A program made the translations under genes and the position numbers. Under the pieces are notes generated by a model that did no database searches, was not told the origin of the DNA, and worked only from the letters and a program-made list of their open reading frames with translations. From Clostridia bacterium (GTDB lineage: Bacteria > Bacillota > Clostridia > Oscillospirales > CAG-272), in contig JAFTYG010000067.1 in assembly GCA_017461365.1 (NCBI GenBank), positions 85,927 through 149,926 of the forward strand: a stretch of DNA of 64,000 nt, read 5' to 3'. Of the stretch, positions 1 to 7,169 are shown piece after piece (position 1 is the stretch's first letter; the number at the start of each line of letters is the position of its first letter).

Positions 1-1
1 G

Positions 2-694
2 CGTGTTGCGCTCGGTCGTGCTATCGTTCGTAATCCTAAGGTATTCCTTCTTGACGAGCCTCTTTCCAACTTGGACGCAAAGCTCCGTGCTGCCATGAGA
101 ACAGAGCTTACAAAGCTCCATAACCGCGTTGGTACTACGTTTGTGTACGTTACTCACGACCAGGTAGAGGCTATGACCATGGCTACGAGAATCGTTGTTA
201 TGAAGGACGGTCTCATTCAGCAGGTTGATACACCTCAGAACCTTTATGATTCTCCTTGCAACATCTTCGTTGCAGGCTTTATCGGAACACCTCAGATGAA
301 CTTCATTACAGGTAAGCTTGTAAAGAAGGATGGAGGCGTATATCTTGAATTTGACGGCGCTACCGTTAAGCTTCCCGAGTCTAAGGCAAATGCCCCTGAG
401 CTTGCTGAATACATAGGCAAGGAGGTCGTTGCAGGTCTTCGTCCCGAGGCTATTTCCGATGAGGCTAAGGCTGTTGAAAATACTCCCGAGGCAAGCTTTG
501 AGGTTGAGGTTGAAGTTACCGAGCTTATGGGCGCAGAGATCTATCTCTATCTCACCTGCGGCGAGGAGACAAGACTTATCGCGCGTGTTTCCAACCGTTC
601 TCAGTCCAGAGCGGGTGACAAGATCAAGGTTGCATTCGATATGTCCAGACTTCATGTATTCGACAAGGATACAGAGCGTTGCATTATTCACTGA
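2..694 (+). CDS. ABC sugar-importer ATP-binding protein, C-terminal part (MalK/MsmK/UgpC type)
   Basis: The 5' end lies outside the window; the frame is open from base 2, so at least 231 residues are present. The visible part begins just after the signature motif (RVALGRAIVRNPKVF), then shows Walker B with the D-loop (LLDEPLSNLDA), the H-loop (VTHDQ) and PTNLYDSP-like sequence (DTPQNLYDSPCN) before a C-terminal TOBE/OB region. That order and the NFITG and LRPE elements are typical of the MalK/MsmK/UgpC class, which energises importers of oligosaccharides or glycerol-3-phosphate and sits on the inner face of the membrane. The TTG at base 71 is internal, not a start. No permease or binding-protein gene follows; a strong hairpin terminator comes next, so any partners must lie upstream. 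The substrate cannot be told. Confidence 0.93.
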   Translation, partial: RVALGRAIVRNPKVFLLDEPLSNLDAKLRAAMRTELTKLHNRVGTTFVYVTHDQVEAMTMATRIVVMKDGLIQQVDTPQNLYDSPCNIFVAGFIGTPQMNFITGKLVKKDGGVYLEFDGATVKLPESKANAPELAEYIGKEVVAGLRPEAISDEAKAVENTPEASFEVEVEVTELMGAEIYLYLTCGEETRLIARVSNRSQSRAGDKIKVAFDMSRLHVFDKDTERCIIH

Positions 695-705
695 TTTTGG
701 TTTTC

Positions 706-740
706 AAATGCTACGCCGAAATTTCGGCGTAGCATTTTCT
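706..740 (+). terminator. Rho-independent terminator of the ABC ATPase gene
   Basis: A perfect inverted repeat of about 14 bp (ATGCTACGCCGAAA with its complement) lies 12 bases after the stop codon and is followed by TTTTCT. Confidence 0.85.
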
Positions 741-794
741 ATAGCACTTTTTTGTGTAAAAATACAATTTTTTTAAATAAAACCAAGCCGCCTG

Positions 795-823
795 TTGACA
801 AATTTCCCGTATTATGATATACT
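795..823 (+). promoter_or_regulatory. Sigma-A-type promoter for the repeat lipoprotein
   Basis: TTGACA (795-800) and TATACT (818-823) are separated by exactly 17 bp. The predicted start of transcription near 830 leaves a leader of about 45 bases before the ATG at 876. Confidence 0.75.
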
Positions 824-875
824 AAAACCAAGGAAGGCTTGTATAATGGGCAGGCTAATTGAAAGGAGATATTGT

Positions 876-1304
876 ATGAAAGCATTTTCTAAGTTTATGT
901 TGGTAGCTGTTCTTGTACTTAGTTTGGCTGCTACTGCGGTTGCGTGCTCGGACAACAATACTGATCCTGAGGACTCCAATACAGAGAGCGTTGAGACTCA
1001 GCCCGATGATGATCAAACTCCCGGAGACGATGAGCAGACTCCCGGTGATGATGAACAGACACCCGGTGATGACGAACAGACACCCGGTGATGACGAACAG
1101 ACTCCCGGCGATGACGAACAGACTCCCGGCGATGACGAACGGACTCCCGGCGATGACGAACAGACTCCCGGCGATGATGAGCAGACACCCGGTGATGACG
1201 AACAGACACCCGGTGATGGTGATCAGACACCCGGTGATGATAATCAGGGACTTCAAAACGGACAGGGTAATACCGAAGCTGGCTGGAGCGAAATTTTTGG
1301 CTGA
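876..1304 (+). CDS. Small acidic repeat lipoprotein
   Basis: A 142-residue protein. The ATG at 876 is chosen because GAAAGGAGAT precedes it at the right distance and it opens directly into a lipoprotein signal: basic start (MKAFSKF), hydrophobic core and lipobox TAVAC with Cys24 as the lipidation site. Residues about 47-123 are eleven copies of the heptad QTPGDDE with few changes (one R for Q, one D-G-D variant), giving a very acidic, Pro/Gly-rich and probably unstructured stalk. The last 20 residues (Gly/Asn-rich, ending in SEIFG) differ and carry no known domain. It has its own promoter and terminator, so it is monocistronic. Such sequences usually form wall spacers or cation-binding surface coats; no function is known. 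The repeat keeps other frames open as well, but only this one has a ribosome site and a signal peptide. Confidence 0.85.
   Translation: MKAFSKFMLVAVLVLSLAATAVACSDNNTDPEDSNTESVETQPDDDQTPGDDEQTPGDDEQTPGDDEQTPGDDEQTPGDDEQTPGDDERTPGDDEQTPGDDEQTPGDDEQTPGDGDQTPGDDNQGLQNGQGNTEAGWSEIFG
1014..1244 (+). repeat. Eleven 21-bp tandem repeats encoding QTPGDDE
   Basis: The unit starts at the CAG/CAA codon and repeats every 21 bases from 1014. At least two sequence sub-types alternate in blocks (CCCGGT...ACA and CCCGGC...ACT), which points to recent block duplication. The array is in frame throughout. Confidence 0.95.
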
Positions 1305-1320
1305 TTTGAATATATTTAAT

Positions 1321-1346
1321 AAAAGCCGCCTGTCAAGGCGGCTTTT
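1321..1346 (+). terminator. Terminator of the repeat lipoprotein
   Basis: AAAAGCCGCC and GGCGGCTTTT form a 10-bp stem around TGTCAA, ending in a short T run. The A run on the other side means it could also work for minus-strand transcripts. Confidence 0.8.
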
Positions 1347-1351
1347 GATTT

Positions 1352-1382
1352 CAAAAATATCCCCTTGCTTCTGCAAGGGGAT
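1352..1382 (-). terminator. Terminator of tyrS
   Basis: Reading the minus strand just after the tyrS stop, ATCCCCTTGC and GCAAGGGGAT form a stem followed by ATTTTTGA. Confidence 0.75.
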
Positions 1383-1386
1383 AAAA

Positions 1387-2607
1387 TTATTTAATTATAA
1401 CTTTTCTGAAGCTCTTTTTACCTCTGCGGAAAACAGGACCGTCTTTCAGATCGTCGGGGGTAAAGGTAGCTTTTACGTTGGTGATCTTTTCATTGTTCAT
1501 TGCAACGCCGCCTTGCTCGATCGCGCGTCTTGCCTCGGATTTTGTGGGTACAAGACCGCTCTTTACAAGTATGGTTCCAATGTCGATAACACCGCCTATG
1601 AAGTCATCTGCGGTGAGCTCTGCGGTGGGAATGTCAGCCTCCGCTCCTGCTCCGAAGAGAGCCTTTGCGCTTGCTTCTGCTTTCTTTGCTTCTTCCTCGC
1701 CGTGAACGAGCTTTGTAAGCTCATAAGCGAGAATTTCCTTGGCTCTGTTGAGCTGTGCGCCCTCCCACTTGTCCATAGCGTCGATCTCCTCCAAGGGAAG
1801 GAAGGTCAGCATACGGATACATTTGAGGACGTCAGAGTCGGCAACGTTTCTCCAATACTGGTAAAAATCGTAGGGCGACGTCTTTGCGGGATCGAGCCAT
1901 ACCGCTCCCGACTGCGTTTTCCCCATCTTCTTACCCTCTGAGTTGAGAAGAAGATTTATCGTCATAGCGTAAGCATCCTTGCCGAGCTTGCGTCGTATAA
2001 GCTCAGTACCGCCGAGCATATTCGACCACTGATCGTCTCCGCCAAACTGCATATTGCATCCCATCGTCTTGTAGAGATGATAGAAGTCGTAGGATTGCAT
2101 TATCATATAGTTGAACTCAAGGAAAGAAAGACCTTTTTCCATACGCTGCTTGTAGCATTCTGCGCGGAGCATATTGTTGACAGAGAAGCAAGATCCGACA
2201 TCGCGAAGTACCTCAACGTAGTTAAGGCCGAGCAACCAATCGGCGTTGTTTATCATAATAGCCTTTCCGTCGGAAAAATCGATAAAGCGGCTCATCTGCT
2301 TTTTGAAGCATTCGCAGTTGTGCTGTATTGTTTCTTCAGTCATCATCTGACGCATATCTGTTCTTCCCGAGGGATCGCCTATCATAGCGGTTCCGCCGCC
2401 GATAAGCGCGATGGGCTTGTTACCTGCCATTTGCAGACGCTTCATAAGACAGAGCGCCATAAAGTGACCAACGTGAAGGCTGTCAGCCGTGGGATCGAAG
2501 CCTATATAGAAAACGGCTTTTCCGTTGTTTATAAGTTCCTTTATTTCATTTTCATCCGTTACCTGAGCTATAAGTCCTCTGGCAACTAATTCGTCGTAGA
2601 TAGTCAT
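1387..2607 (-). CDS. tyrS: Tyrosyl-tRNA synthetase
   Basis: Charges tRNA-Tyr with tyrosine in the cytosol; class I synthetase. The 406-residue product has the HIGH-type signature HVGH (about residues 45-48) after FDPTADSL, the KMSKS-type loop KMGKT (about 230) and a C-terminal S4 RNA-binding domain (about 340-406). Length and domain order fit the bacterial TyrRS family fully. The start at 2607 is preferred to the GTG at 2622 because an AGGAGGA ribosome site lies just upstream of 2607, inside the longer reading. A strong promoter lies about 50 bases upstream and the leader is too short to hold a T-box, which often controls this gene in Bacillota, so tyrosine-dependent control of that kind is unlikely here. 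Confidence 0.97.
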   Translation of the reverse strand: MTIYDELVARGLIAQVTDENEIKELINNGKAVFYIGFDPTADSLHVGHFMALCLMKRLQMAGNKPIALIGGGTAMIGDPSGRTDMRQMMTEETIQHNCECFKKQMSRFIDFSDGKAIMINNADWLLGLNYVEVLRDVGSCFSVNNMLRAECYKQRMEKGLSFLEFNYMIMQSYDFYHLYKTMGCNMQFGGDDQWSNMLGGTELIRRKLGKDAYAMTINLLLNSEGKKMGKTQSGAVWLDPAKTSPYDFYQYWRNVADSDVLKCIRMLTFLPLEEIDAMDKWEGAQLNRAKEILAYELTKLVHGEEEAKKAEASAKALFGAGAEADIPTAELTADDFIGGVIDIGTILVKSGLVPTKSEARRAIEQGGVAMNNEKITNVKATFTPDDLKDGPVFRRGKKSFRKVIIK

Positions 2608-2653
2608 AGTTCCTCCTGACACATAAACGTGGTAAATATTTGCGTTACATATA

Positions 2654-2682
2654 ATTATAACTTATAAATCGCGATCTGTCAA
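2654..2682 (-). promoter_or_regulatory. Sigma-A-type promoter of tyrS
   Basis: On the minus strand, consensus TTGACA (2677-2682) and TATAAT (2654-2659) with a 17 bp spacer, directly upstream of tyrS. Confidence 0.85.
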
Positions 2683-2717
2683 CCGATAAAGACGAAAAAC
2701 TTAACATTTTCGGTAAT

Positions 2718-3431
2718 TTATATTGCGTAGCCGCCATCTATACCGATAGTTTGACCTGTGATAAATCCCGCTTTTTCCGATGCTAAAAATTCGGCGAGCG
2801 CGGCGACCTCCTCGGGTTGTCCGAGTCGGCACAGCGGAGTGCTGTCTTTCAGCTCGGTCAGAGTATCCTCTGACAGTGAGGCGTTCATTTCAGTGGCTAT
2901 AACCCCCGGTTCAATGCAGTTGACGGTGATGCCCGACGGTCCGAGCTCCTTTGCAAGCGACATGGTCATACCCCTAAGCGCCGCTTTTGTTGCTGAATAA
3001 TGTACCTCGCAGGACGCGCCTACCTTGCCCCACATAGATCCGATGAATATTATCCGTCCGCTCTTTTGCGATACCATTCGCTTTGATACCTCTCGCGTGA
3101 TATAAAAGGCGCTTGACAGATTTGTATTTATCATATTTTGCCAATCGTCGTTTGTAATGTCGGAAAATAGCTTTATCTGCGATATGCCTGCATTATTTAT
3201 GAGCACATCGATATGTCCGAGCTTGGCGTATGCCGCATATGCCGCCGCTGTTGCCGACGCGCTATCGGATATATCTGCGCATATGGCGCAAGCGCCCGTT
3301 TCCTCGGACAGTGTTTTTGCGCTTTCGAAGCTCTGTTTATAGATAAACGCAACGCTGTGACCGAGGGAAGAGAAGTATTCAACGCAGGCTCTTCCGATGC
3401 CGCGAGAGCCGCCTGTGACAAGAATTTTCAT
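2718..3431 (-). CDS. Short-chain dehydrogenase/reductase, FabG-like
   Basis: A 237-residue classical SDR: cofactor motif TGGSRGIG (residues 6-13), NNAG (79-82), and the catalytic Ser132, Tyr145 and Lys149 in the YSATK context. The C-terminal GFITGQTIGIDGG is characteristic of the FabG branch, which reduces 3-oxoacyl-ACP with NADPH. The gene stands alone, away from fatty-acid synthesis genes, so another ketone substrate is equally possible and no gene symbol is given. A GGAGGA site precedes the ATG. It lies upstream of tyrS on the same strand, but tyrS has its own promoter. Confidence 0.9.
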   Translation of the reverse strand: MKILVTGGSRGIGRACVEYFSSLGHSVAFIYKQSFESAKTLSEETGACAICADISDSASATAAAYAAYAKLGHIDVLINNAGISQIKLFSDITNDDWQNMINTNLSSAFYITREVSKRMVSQKSGRIIFIGSMWGKVGASCEVHYSATKAALRGMTMSLAKELGPSGITVNCIEPGVIATEMNASLSEDTLTELKDSTPLCRLGQPEEVAALAEFLASEKAGFITGQTIGIDGGYAI

Positions 3432-3460
3432 ATAGTCCTCCGCTACTGTGTACTCAGTAC

Positions 3461-3489
3461 ATTATAAACCAAAAGCTGACAAAAATCAA
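3461..3489 (-). promoter_or_regulatory. Probable promoter of the SDR gene
   Basis: Minus strand TTGATT (3484-3489), 17 bp, TATAAT (3461-3466), about 30 bases upstream of the start codon. It is back to back with the forward promoter at 3533-3561. Confidence 0.6.
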
Positions 3490-3532
3490 TAGCTTGACCG
3501 AATTTTATATATCATCAGACGTAATTTGATAC

Positions 3533-3561
3533 TTGACATTGCTTTTGCGGCATGATATAAT
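3533..3561 (+). promoter_or_regulatory. Sigma-A-type promoter of the LRR lipoprotein
   Basis: Consensus TTGACA (3533-3538), 17 bp, TATAAT (3556-3561). The leader to the ATG at 3601 is about 33 bases. Confidence 0.85.
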
Positions 3562-3600
3562 TTATCAAAGACTAAAATCAGCATTAAAAGGGAGGTTGCC

Positions 3601-4968
3601 ATGAAAAGGATATTTTTAATTACTGTACTGTTAGCTGTATTGCTGACCTCACTTATGTCGTGTATTGAGATACCTCTTATCTTCGACAAGGTTAACGGAG
3701 AAGATACAGAGAGCATGACAGATACAGCGTCGAATATAGAGGCTGATACCGCCGACGGGCAGGAAAGCGAAAAGGATGAACAGGAAACGGTTAAGACTCC
3801 TGATCCCGAGCCTGCCCCCGAACCGGATCCATCGCCATATGCTCCAAGCACCGAAGGGTTGCGATTTGAGCTGAATGCAGATAAAAAGAGCTATACGCTC
3901 AAGTCTATAGGAAACTGTCAATCAAAAGATATATTTGTAGGCTCTTATAACGGGCTCACCGTTACGGCGATCGCTGAAGATGCCTTAAGGGGTACAAATA
4001 TCAAAAGCCTACAGCTTTCCGACGGAGTTGAGACTGTTGGCGAAGGGGCGTTCTATTACTGTACGTCGCTTGAGAGCGCAGAGCTTGGTAACGGAGTTAA
4101 AAAAATAGGCGCGTCTGCATTCGGTAACTGCAATTTGCTTCAAAACATCACTATTCCGGATAGTGTGACCGAGGTGGGCTATGACGCATTTGCATATTGC
4201 TACGCTGCAAAAAGTATCACAATAGGCAGCGGATTGAAGAAGGCGGGGCAGAAAGCTTTTCAATATGCAAGCGCCCTTGAACGCGTGGTATATAATGCCA
4301 CAGCAATGTCAGATCTTACCTCAGGGACAAAGCTGTTCTGTCATAGCGGTATCGAGAGCGAGGGGATACACGTTACCGTGGGCGCAAACGTAACGAATAT
4401 ACCTGCATATTTGTTTGATGGATACGATAGCTATAACTATCGTTACGGCGCAATAAATCTTTTGAGCGTTACATTTGAGGAGGGAAGTGTCTGCACCGAC
4501 ATAGGTAAGAGCGCCTTTGTCGGATGCACGAATCTGAAAAATATATCTGTTCCAAACGGCGTGACTAACATTGGCGAAAATGCATTTTCCTCCTGCAGCT
4601 CGCTTACGTCCTTTGTGATGCCCGACAGCATAAAGACGATAGGCGGAAACGCATTTAACAGATGCGAGGCTCTAATGAGCGTTGAGATGAAAAAAGGGAT
4701 AGAGACTATTGGGGATAGCGCTTTTTGGGGATGTATAAGGCTTTCAAGCATTTCTATTCCAGATACCGTGGTGTATATAGGACGTTATTGCTTTAGTGAT
4801 TGCATAAATCTGAAATCAGCACACTTTGAAGATCCCGAGGGATGGTGGAGAAAAGCGGATATGTATCCTTATGAGGTATATACCTTCGACAGCACAGCTT
4901 TGTCCAATCTCCAACAAGCTGCAAGATGTCTTACCCTCGAATATGATGGCGCAATATGGCAGCACTGA
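3601..4968 (+). CDS. BspA-like leucine-rich-repeat surface lipoprotein
   Basis: A 455-residue protein with a lipoprotein signal (MKRIFLITVLLAVLLTSLMSC, lipobox LMSC, Cys21), an acidic Ser/Thr/Pro-rich linker (about 30-80, including repeated Glu-Pro and Asp-Pro) and then a row of LRR_5/BspA-type repeats. Typical units are ADAFGNC, ENAFSSC, GNAFNRC and DSAFWGC, each followed by a strand such as LTSFVMPDSIKTIG, spaced about 23 residues. One longer insertion sits near residues 225-285. BspA-type LRR proteins are exported and bind host or bacterial surface ligands; the ligand here is unknown. GGGAGG lies upstream of the ATG. It has its own promoter and no clear terminator before rpsF, so read-through into the next unit is possible. 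Confidence 0.88.
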   Translation: MKRIFLITVLLAVLLTSLMSCIEIPLIFDKVNGEDTESMTDTASNIEADTADGQESEKDEQETVKTPDPEPAPEPDPSPYAPSTEGLRFELNADKKSYTLKSIGNCQSKDIFVGSYNGLTVTAIAEDALRGTNIKSLQLSDGVETVGEGAFYYCTSLESAELGNGVKKIGASAFGNCNLLQNITIPDSVTEVGYDAFAYCYAAKSITIGSGLKKAGQKAFQYASALERVVYNATAMSDLTSGTKLFCHSGIESEGIHVTVGANVTNIPAYLFDGYDSYNYRYGAINLLSVTFEEGSVCTDIGKSAFVGCTNLKNISVPNGVTNIGENAFSSCSSLTSFVMPDSIKTIGGNAFNRCEALMSVEMKKGIETIGDSAFWGCIRLSSISIPDTVVYIGRYCFSDCINLKSAHFEDPEGWWRKADMYPYEVYTFDSTALSNLQQAARCLTLEYDGAIWQH

Positions 4969-4996
4969 AAAAATTAAAAAAATATTTAAAAAAATC

Positions 4997-5025
4997 TTGA
5001 CAAATAAACCGAGTTATGGTATAAT
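4997..5025 (+). promoter_or_regulatory. Sigma-A-type promoter of rpsF-ssb-rpsR
   Basis: Consensus TTGACA (4997-5002), 17 bp, TATAAT (5020-5025). It leaves a leader of roughly 90 bases before rpsF. Confidence 0.88.
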
Positions 5026-5036
5026 CTTAATTCGGT

Positions 5037-5117
5037 ACGGGTAAATTTTATGCCCGTCTCCTTACCGTGGGTAAATTTTTAGTTCGATGTCCACGGTCAC
5101 AAGTCCATAGGGAGGTG
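5037..5117 (+). promoter_or_regulatory. Structured rpsF leader, candidate S6:S18 autoregulatory element
   Basis: Three helices can be drawn: ACGGG/CCCGT (5037-5041 with 5053-5057), CCGTGG/CCACGG (5065-5070 with 5091-5096), and CTCCTTA (5058-5064) with TAGGGAG (5108-5114). The last encloses the second hairpin and buries the Shine-Dalgarno of rpsF (GGGAGG). Leaders of rpsF in many bacteria bind the S6:S18 complex and repress the operon; both proteins are encoded here. Assignment to that known family is by position and shape, not by a covariance search. Confidence 0.5.
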
Positions 5118-5123
5118 TAAAAA

Positions 5124-5510
5124 ATGGAAAAGGTAATCAATTCTTACGAGTGCCTGTTCATTGTTGATGTAACCAAGGGTGAAACTGTTACCGATGCAAC
5201 TGTGAACAAGTTCATGTCTTTGATCGAGGCAAACGCTGAGGTCGTAGACGTGGTAAAGTGGGGTAAGCGCCGTCTTGCATACCTGATCAACGATATGCCC
5301 GAAGGCTATTACGTTGTCGTAACATTCAAGGCAGAGCCCTCTTTCCCCAGCGAGCTCGAGCGTCTCTTCAACATTGACGAGACTGTTATGCGCTCGATGG
5401 CAATAAAGCTCGAGTATGATGCTGCTGCTAAGAAGGCTGAAAAGCTTGCAAAGGCAGAGGCTGAAAAGGCTGAAGTTGCTGAAGAGACCGTTGCTGCGGA
5501 TGCAGAGTAA
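5124..5510 (+). CDS. rpsF: 30S ribosomal protein S6
   Basis: A 128-residue protein opening with MEKVINSYECLFIVD and continuing through VVKWGKRRLAYLIND and YYVVVTFKAEPSFPSELERLFNIDETVMRSM, the standard S6 fold. It binds S18 on the platform of the small subunit. The last 30 residues are an Ala/Glu/Lys-rich tail, longer than in many S6 proteins. It is first in the conserved rpsF-ssb-rpsR cluster and is preceded by GGGAGGTG. Confidence 0.98.
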   Translation: MEKVINSYECLFIVDVTKGETVTDATVNKFMSLIEANAEVVDVVKWGKRRLAYLINDMPEGYYVVVTFKAEPSFPSELERLFNIDETVMRSMAIKLEYDAAAKKAEKLAKAEAEKAEVAEETVAADAE

Positions 5511-5534
5511 TCACATTCATCGGGAGGTTTTGAC

Positions 5535-6002
5535 GTGTCAAATCTGAATTTGAATAAGGTCGTGCTTGCGGGCAGACTTACGGGTGATCCTGAATTGAAG
5601 CAAACTCAGACAGGTGTTTCCGTAACGAGCTTCAGCATCGCGATAAATCGCAGATACGTATCAAAAAACAACGAGCAAGCTGAGCAGCAAACTGATTTTA
5701 TCAATATTGTTGCTTGGAGACAGACCGCCGAGTTTATATGCAGATTTTTCAAAAAAGGCTCTGCTATATGTCTGACAGGAAGTATCCAGACCAGAAGCTG
5801 GCAGGATAACCAAGGTCAGAAGCGCTATGCTACCGAGGTCGTTGCGGATGATGCGATGTTTGTGGACTCCCGCAATGAAAGCGGAAATTCGCAGGGTGGC
5901 TATATGCCCGATGCGTATAATTCCGCACCCGCGTATTCTTCAAAGCAGGGAGCAGCTCCCAACTTTGAGGAACTTACCACCGACGACGATCTTCCGTTTT
6001 GA
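5535..6002 (+). CDS. ssb: Single-stranded DNA-binding protein
   Basis: A 155-residue SSB: an N-terminal OB fold ([17 protein letters not shown] to about residue 108, including [11 protein letters not shown]), a Gly/Ser/Ala/Tyr-rich linker and the acidic tip DDDLPF that recruits replication and repair proteins. The start codon is GTG at 5535, with GGGAGG placed correctly upstream; no better ATG exists. Binds and protects single-stranded DNA at forks. Its place between rpsF and rpsR is the usual Bacillota order. Confidence 0.97.
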   Translation: MSNLNLNKVVLAGRLTGDPELKQTQTGVSVTSFSIAINRRYVSKNNEQAEQQTDFINIVAWRQTAEFICRFFKKGSAICLTGSIQTRSWQDNQGQKRYATEVVADDAMFVDSRNESGNSQGGYMPDAYNSAPAYSSKQGAAPNFEELTTDDDLPF

Positions 6003-6043
6003 GGATCGCAGGTAATCAACAATATTACAGGAGGAAAATTAAA

Positions 6044-6304
6044 ATGGATAGAGCTGAAAATACCGCAGCAGTACGCCCTCAGCGCCCTGTTGTCCGCAGA
6101 AGAAAAAAGATTTGCATTTTCTGCGCTGATAAGGTAGAGTTTATTGATTATAAGGATTCCGCAAAGCTTAGAAAGTTCATAAGCGAGCGCGGCAAGATCC
6201 TTCCCAGAAGAATTTCGGGAACTTGCGCAAAGCACCAGAGAGAGCTTAACACAGCTATCAAGCGTGCAAGACAGGTAGCGCTTCTTCCTTACGTAACAGA
6301 CTAA
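6044..6304 (+). CDS. rpsR: 30S ribosomal protein S18, zinc-binding form
   Basis: An 86-residue protein with the S18 core ([22 protein letters not shown], then [14 protein letters not shown]). The start at 6044 follows CAGGAGG; the upstream in-frame extension has no ribosome site. It carries CIFC near the N-terminus and CAKH in the core, the cysteine-rich C+ form of S18 that binds zinc, whereas many Bacillota have the zinc-free form. Pairs with S6 on the 30S platform. Confidence 0.97.
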   Translation: MDRAENTAAVRPQRPVVRRRKKICIFCADKVEFIDYKDSAKLRKFISERGKILPRRISGTCAKHQRELNTAIKRARQVALLPYVTD

Positions 6305-6312
6305 TTCGGAAA

Positions 6313-6347
6313 TATGCCCATATGCTTTTTTGAGCGTATGGGCTTTT
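6313..6347 (+). terminator. Terminator of rpsF-ssb-rpsR
   Basis: GCCCATATGC (6316-6325) pairs with GCGTATGGGC (6333-6342, one G-T pair), followed by TTTTC. Confidence 0.85.
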
Positions 6348-6411
6348 CTATGAGCGGAGGTATTTTTTACCTGAAAGTAATTAAAATACTTTATTTTTTT
6401 CTAACTTTCTC

Positions 6412-6440
6412 TTGACATAAAGAGGGATATGTGATACAAT
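6412..6440 (+). promoter_or_regulatory. Sigma-A-type promoter of the pyr operon
   Basis: TTGACA (6412-6417), 17 bp, TACAAT (6435-6440). Transcripts from here pass through the attenuator before reaching pyrR. Confidence 0.85.
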
Positions 6441-6446
6441 ATTTAA

Positions 6447-6575
6447 GGTAAATCTTTAAAGCGATACAGAGATGTCGGTAAGAGCGTTTAATCATAATAT
6501 TCTTGATACTTGCGTTTGGGCGCAGTGTATCTTGTTGTGGGACGGTCTTGCCGATTGGCAGGACTTTTTTCTTTA
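6447..6575 (+). promoter_or_regulatory. PyrR-type transcription attenuator
   Basis: Three competing structures are visible. The PyrR-binding hairpin has stem CGATA (6462-6466)/TGTCG (6473-6477) around the hexaloop CAGAGA, which fits the CNGNGA loop that PyrR recognises. The terminator has GTCTTGCC (6545-6552)/GGCAGGAC (6557-6564) followed by six T. The antiterminator is a 10-bp pairing of GTCGGTAAGA (6474-6483) with TCTTGCCGAT (6546-6555), which would break both other structures. With UMP bound, PyrR should hold the first hairpin and so allow termination. This is the known Bacillus-type mechanism, and the gene right after it is pyrR. Confidence 0.88.
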
Positions 6576-6604
6576 AAAAAATACCCACTAAGGGGGAATG
6601 AGAC

Positions 6605-7144
6605 TTGAAGAAAAAAACAATGATAATGGATGAGGCGGCAATGCGAAGAGCAATGGCTCGCATCACTCATGAAATCATAGAGCACAACCGCGGCGCGGAG
6701 GACATATGTCTGCTCGGTGTGAAAAGGCGAGGAATATATCTTTCTGCTATGCTTGCTGAGAATATAAAGCGCTTTGAAGGCGTGGATGTACCTCTCGGGC
6801 ATCTTGATATAACGCTTCACAGAGATGACATCAGCGAGGCGGACAAGCAGGGCATTGAAAAGGCTTGCTTTATTCCTTGTGATATAAGGGAAAAGACGGT
6901 TATAATAGTTGACGATGTTCTTTATACGGGAAGAACGGCAAGAGCGGCTCTTGAGGCTATTTTCGCAAATGCCCGTCCTAAGGCCGTTCAGCTTGCGGTG
7001 CTCATAGACAGAGGCCACAGAGAGCTTCCCATACGCCCTGATTATGTGGGCAAAAACGTACCGACTTCAAAAAATGAGTTGGTCGCAGTTGCGGTCAGCG
7101 AAATAGATGGGGAAAACGGCGTTTACATTTGCGATAACGTATGA
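6605..7144 (+). CDS. pyrR: PyrR: pyr mRNA-binding attenuation protein / uracil phosphoribosyltransferase
   Basis: A 179-residue type I phosphoribosyltransferase with the PRPP loop VIIVDDVLYTGRT (residues 99-111) and the RRGIYLSAMLAENI and RGHRELPIRPDYVGKNVPTS segments typical of PyrR. It senses UMP/UTP against PRPP and binds the leader just upstream to end transcription of the operon. The start is taken as TTG at 6605 because AGGGGGAA lies 6-7 bases upstream; the next in-frame ATG is at 6620. It is the first gene of the operon it controls, the classical arrangement. Confidence 0.95.
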   Translation: MKKKTMIMDEAAMRRAMARITHEIIEHNRGAEDICLLGVKRRGIYLSAMLAENIKRFEGVDVPLGHLDITLHRDDISEADKQGIEKACFIPCDIREKTVIIVDDVLYTGRTARAALEAIFANARPKAVQLAVLIDRGHRELPIRPDYVGKNVPTSKNELVAVAVSEIDGENGVYICDNV

Positions 7145-7169
7145 TATTACAAAAAATAGGAGAATGGAA

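Noticed and set aside
1014-1244. Possible CRISPR array
   Set aside because: The repeats are directly adjacent, with no unique spacers, and are in frame within a gene.
855-1376. Antisense and alternative-frame ORFs across the 21-bp repeat
   Set aside because: A repeat unit whose length is a multiple of three without stops keeps several frames open. Only the 876 frame has a ribosome site and a signal peptide.
2608-2660. T-box leader for tyrS, and likewise for hisS (21967-22011)
   Set aside because: Both leaders are only about 40-50 bases from a strong promoter; no stem I or T-box sequence fits.
2683-2717. Terminator between the SDR gene and tyrS
   Set aside because: A CGAAAA/TTTTCG pairing exists on the minus strand but is only about 6 bp and A/T-rich, too weak to claim.
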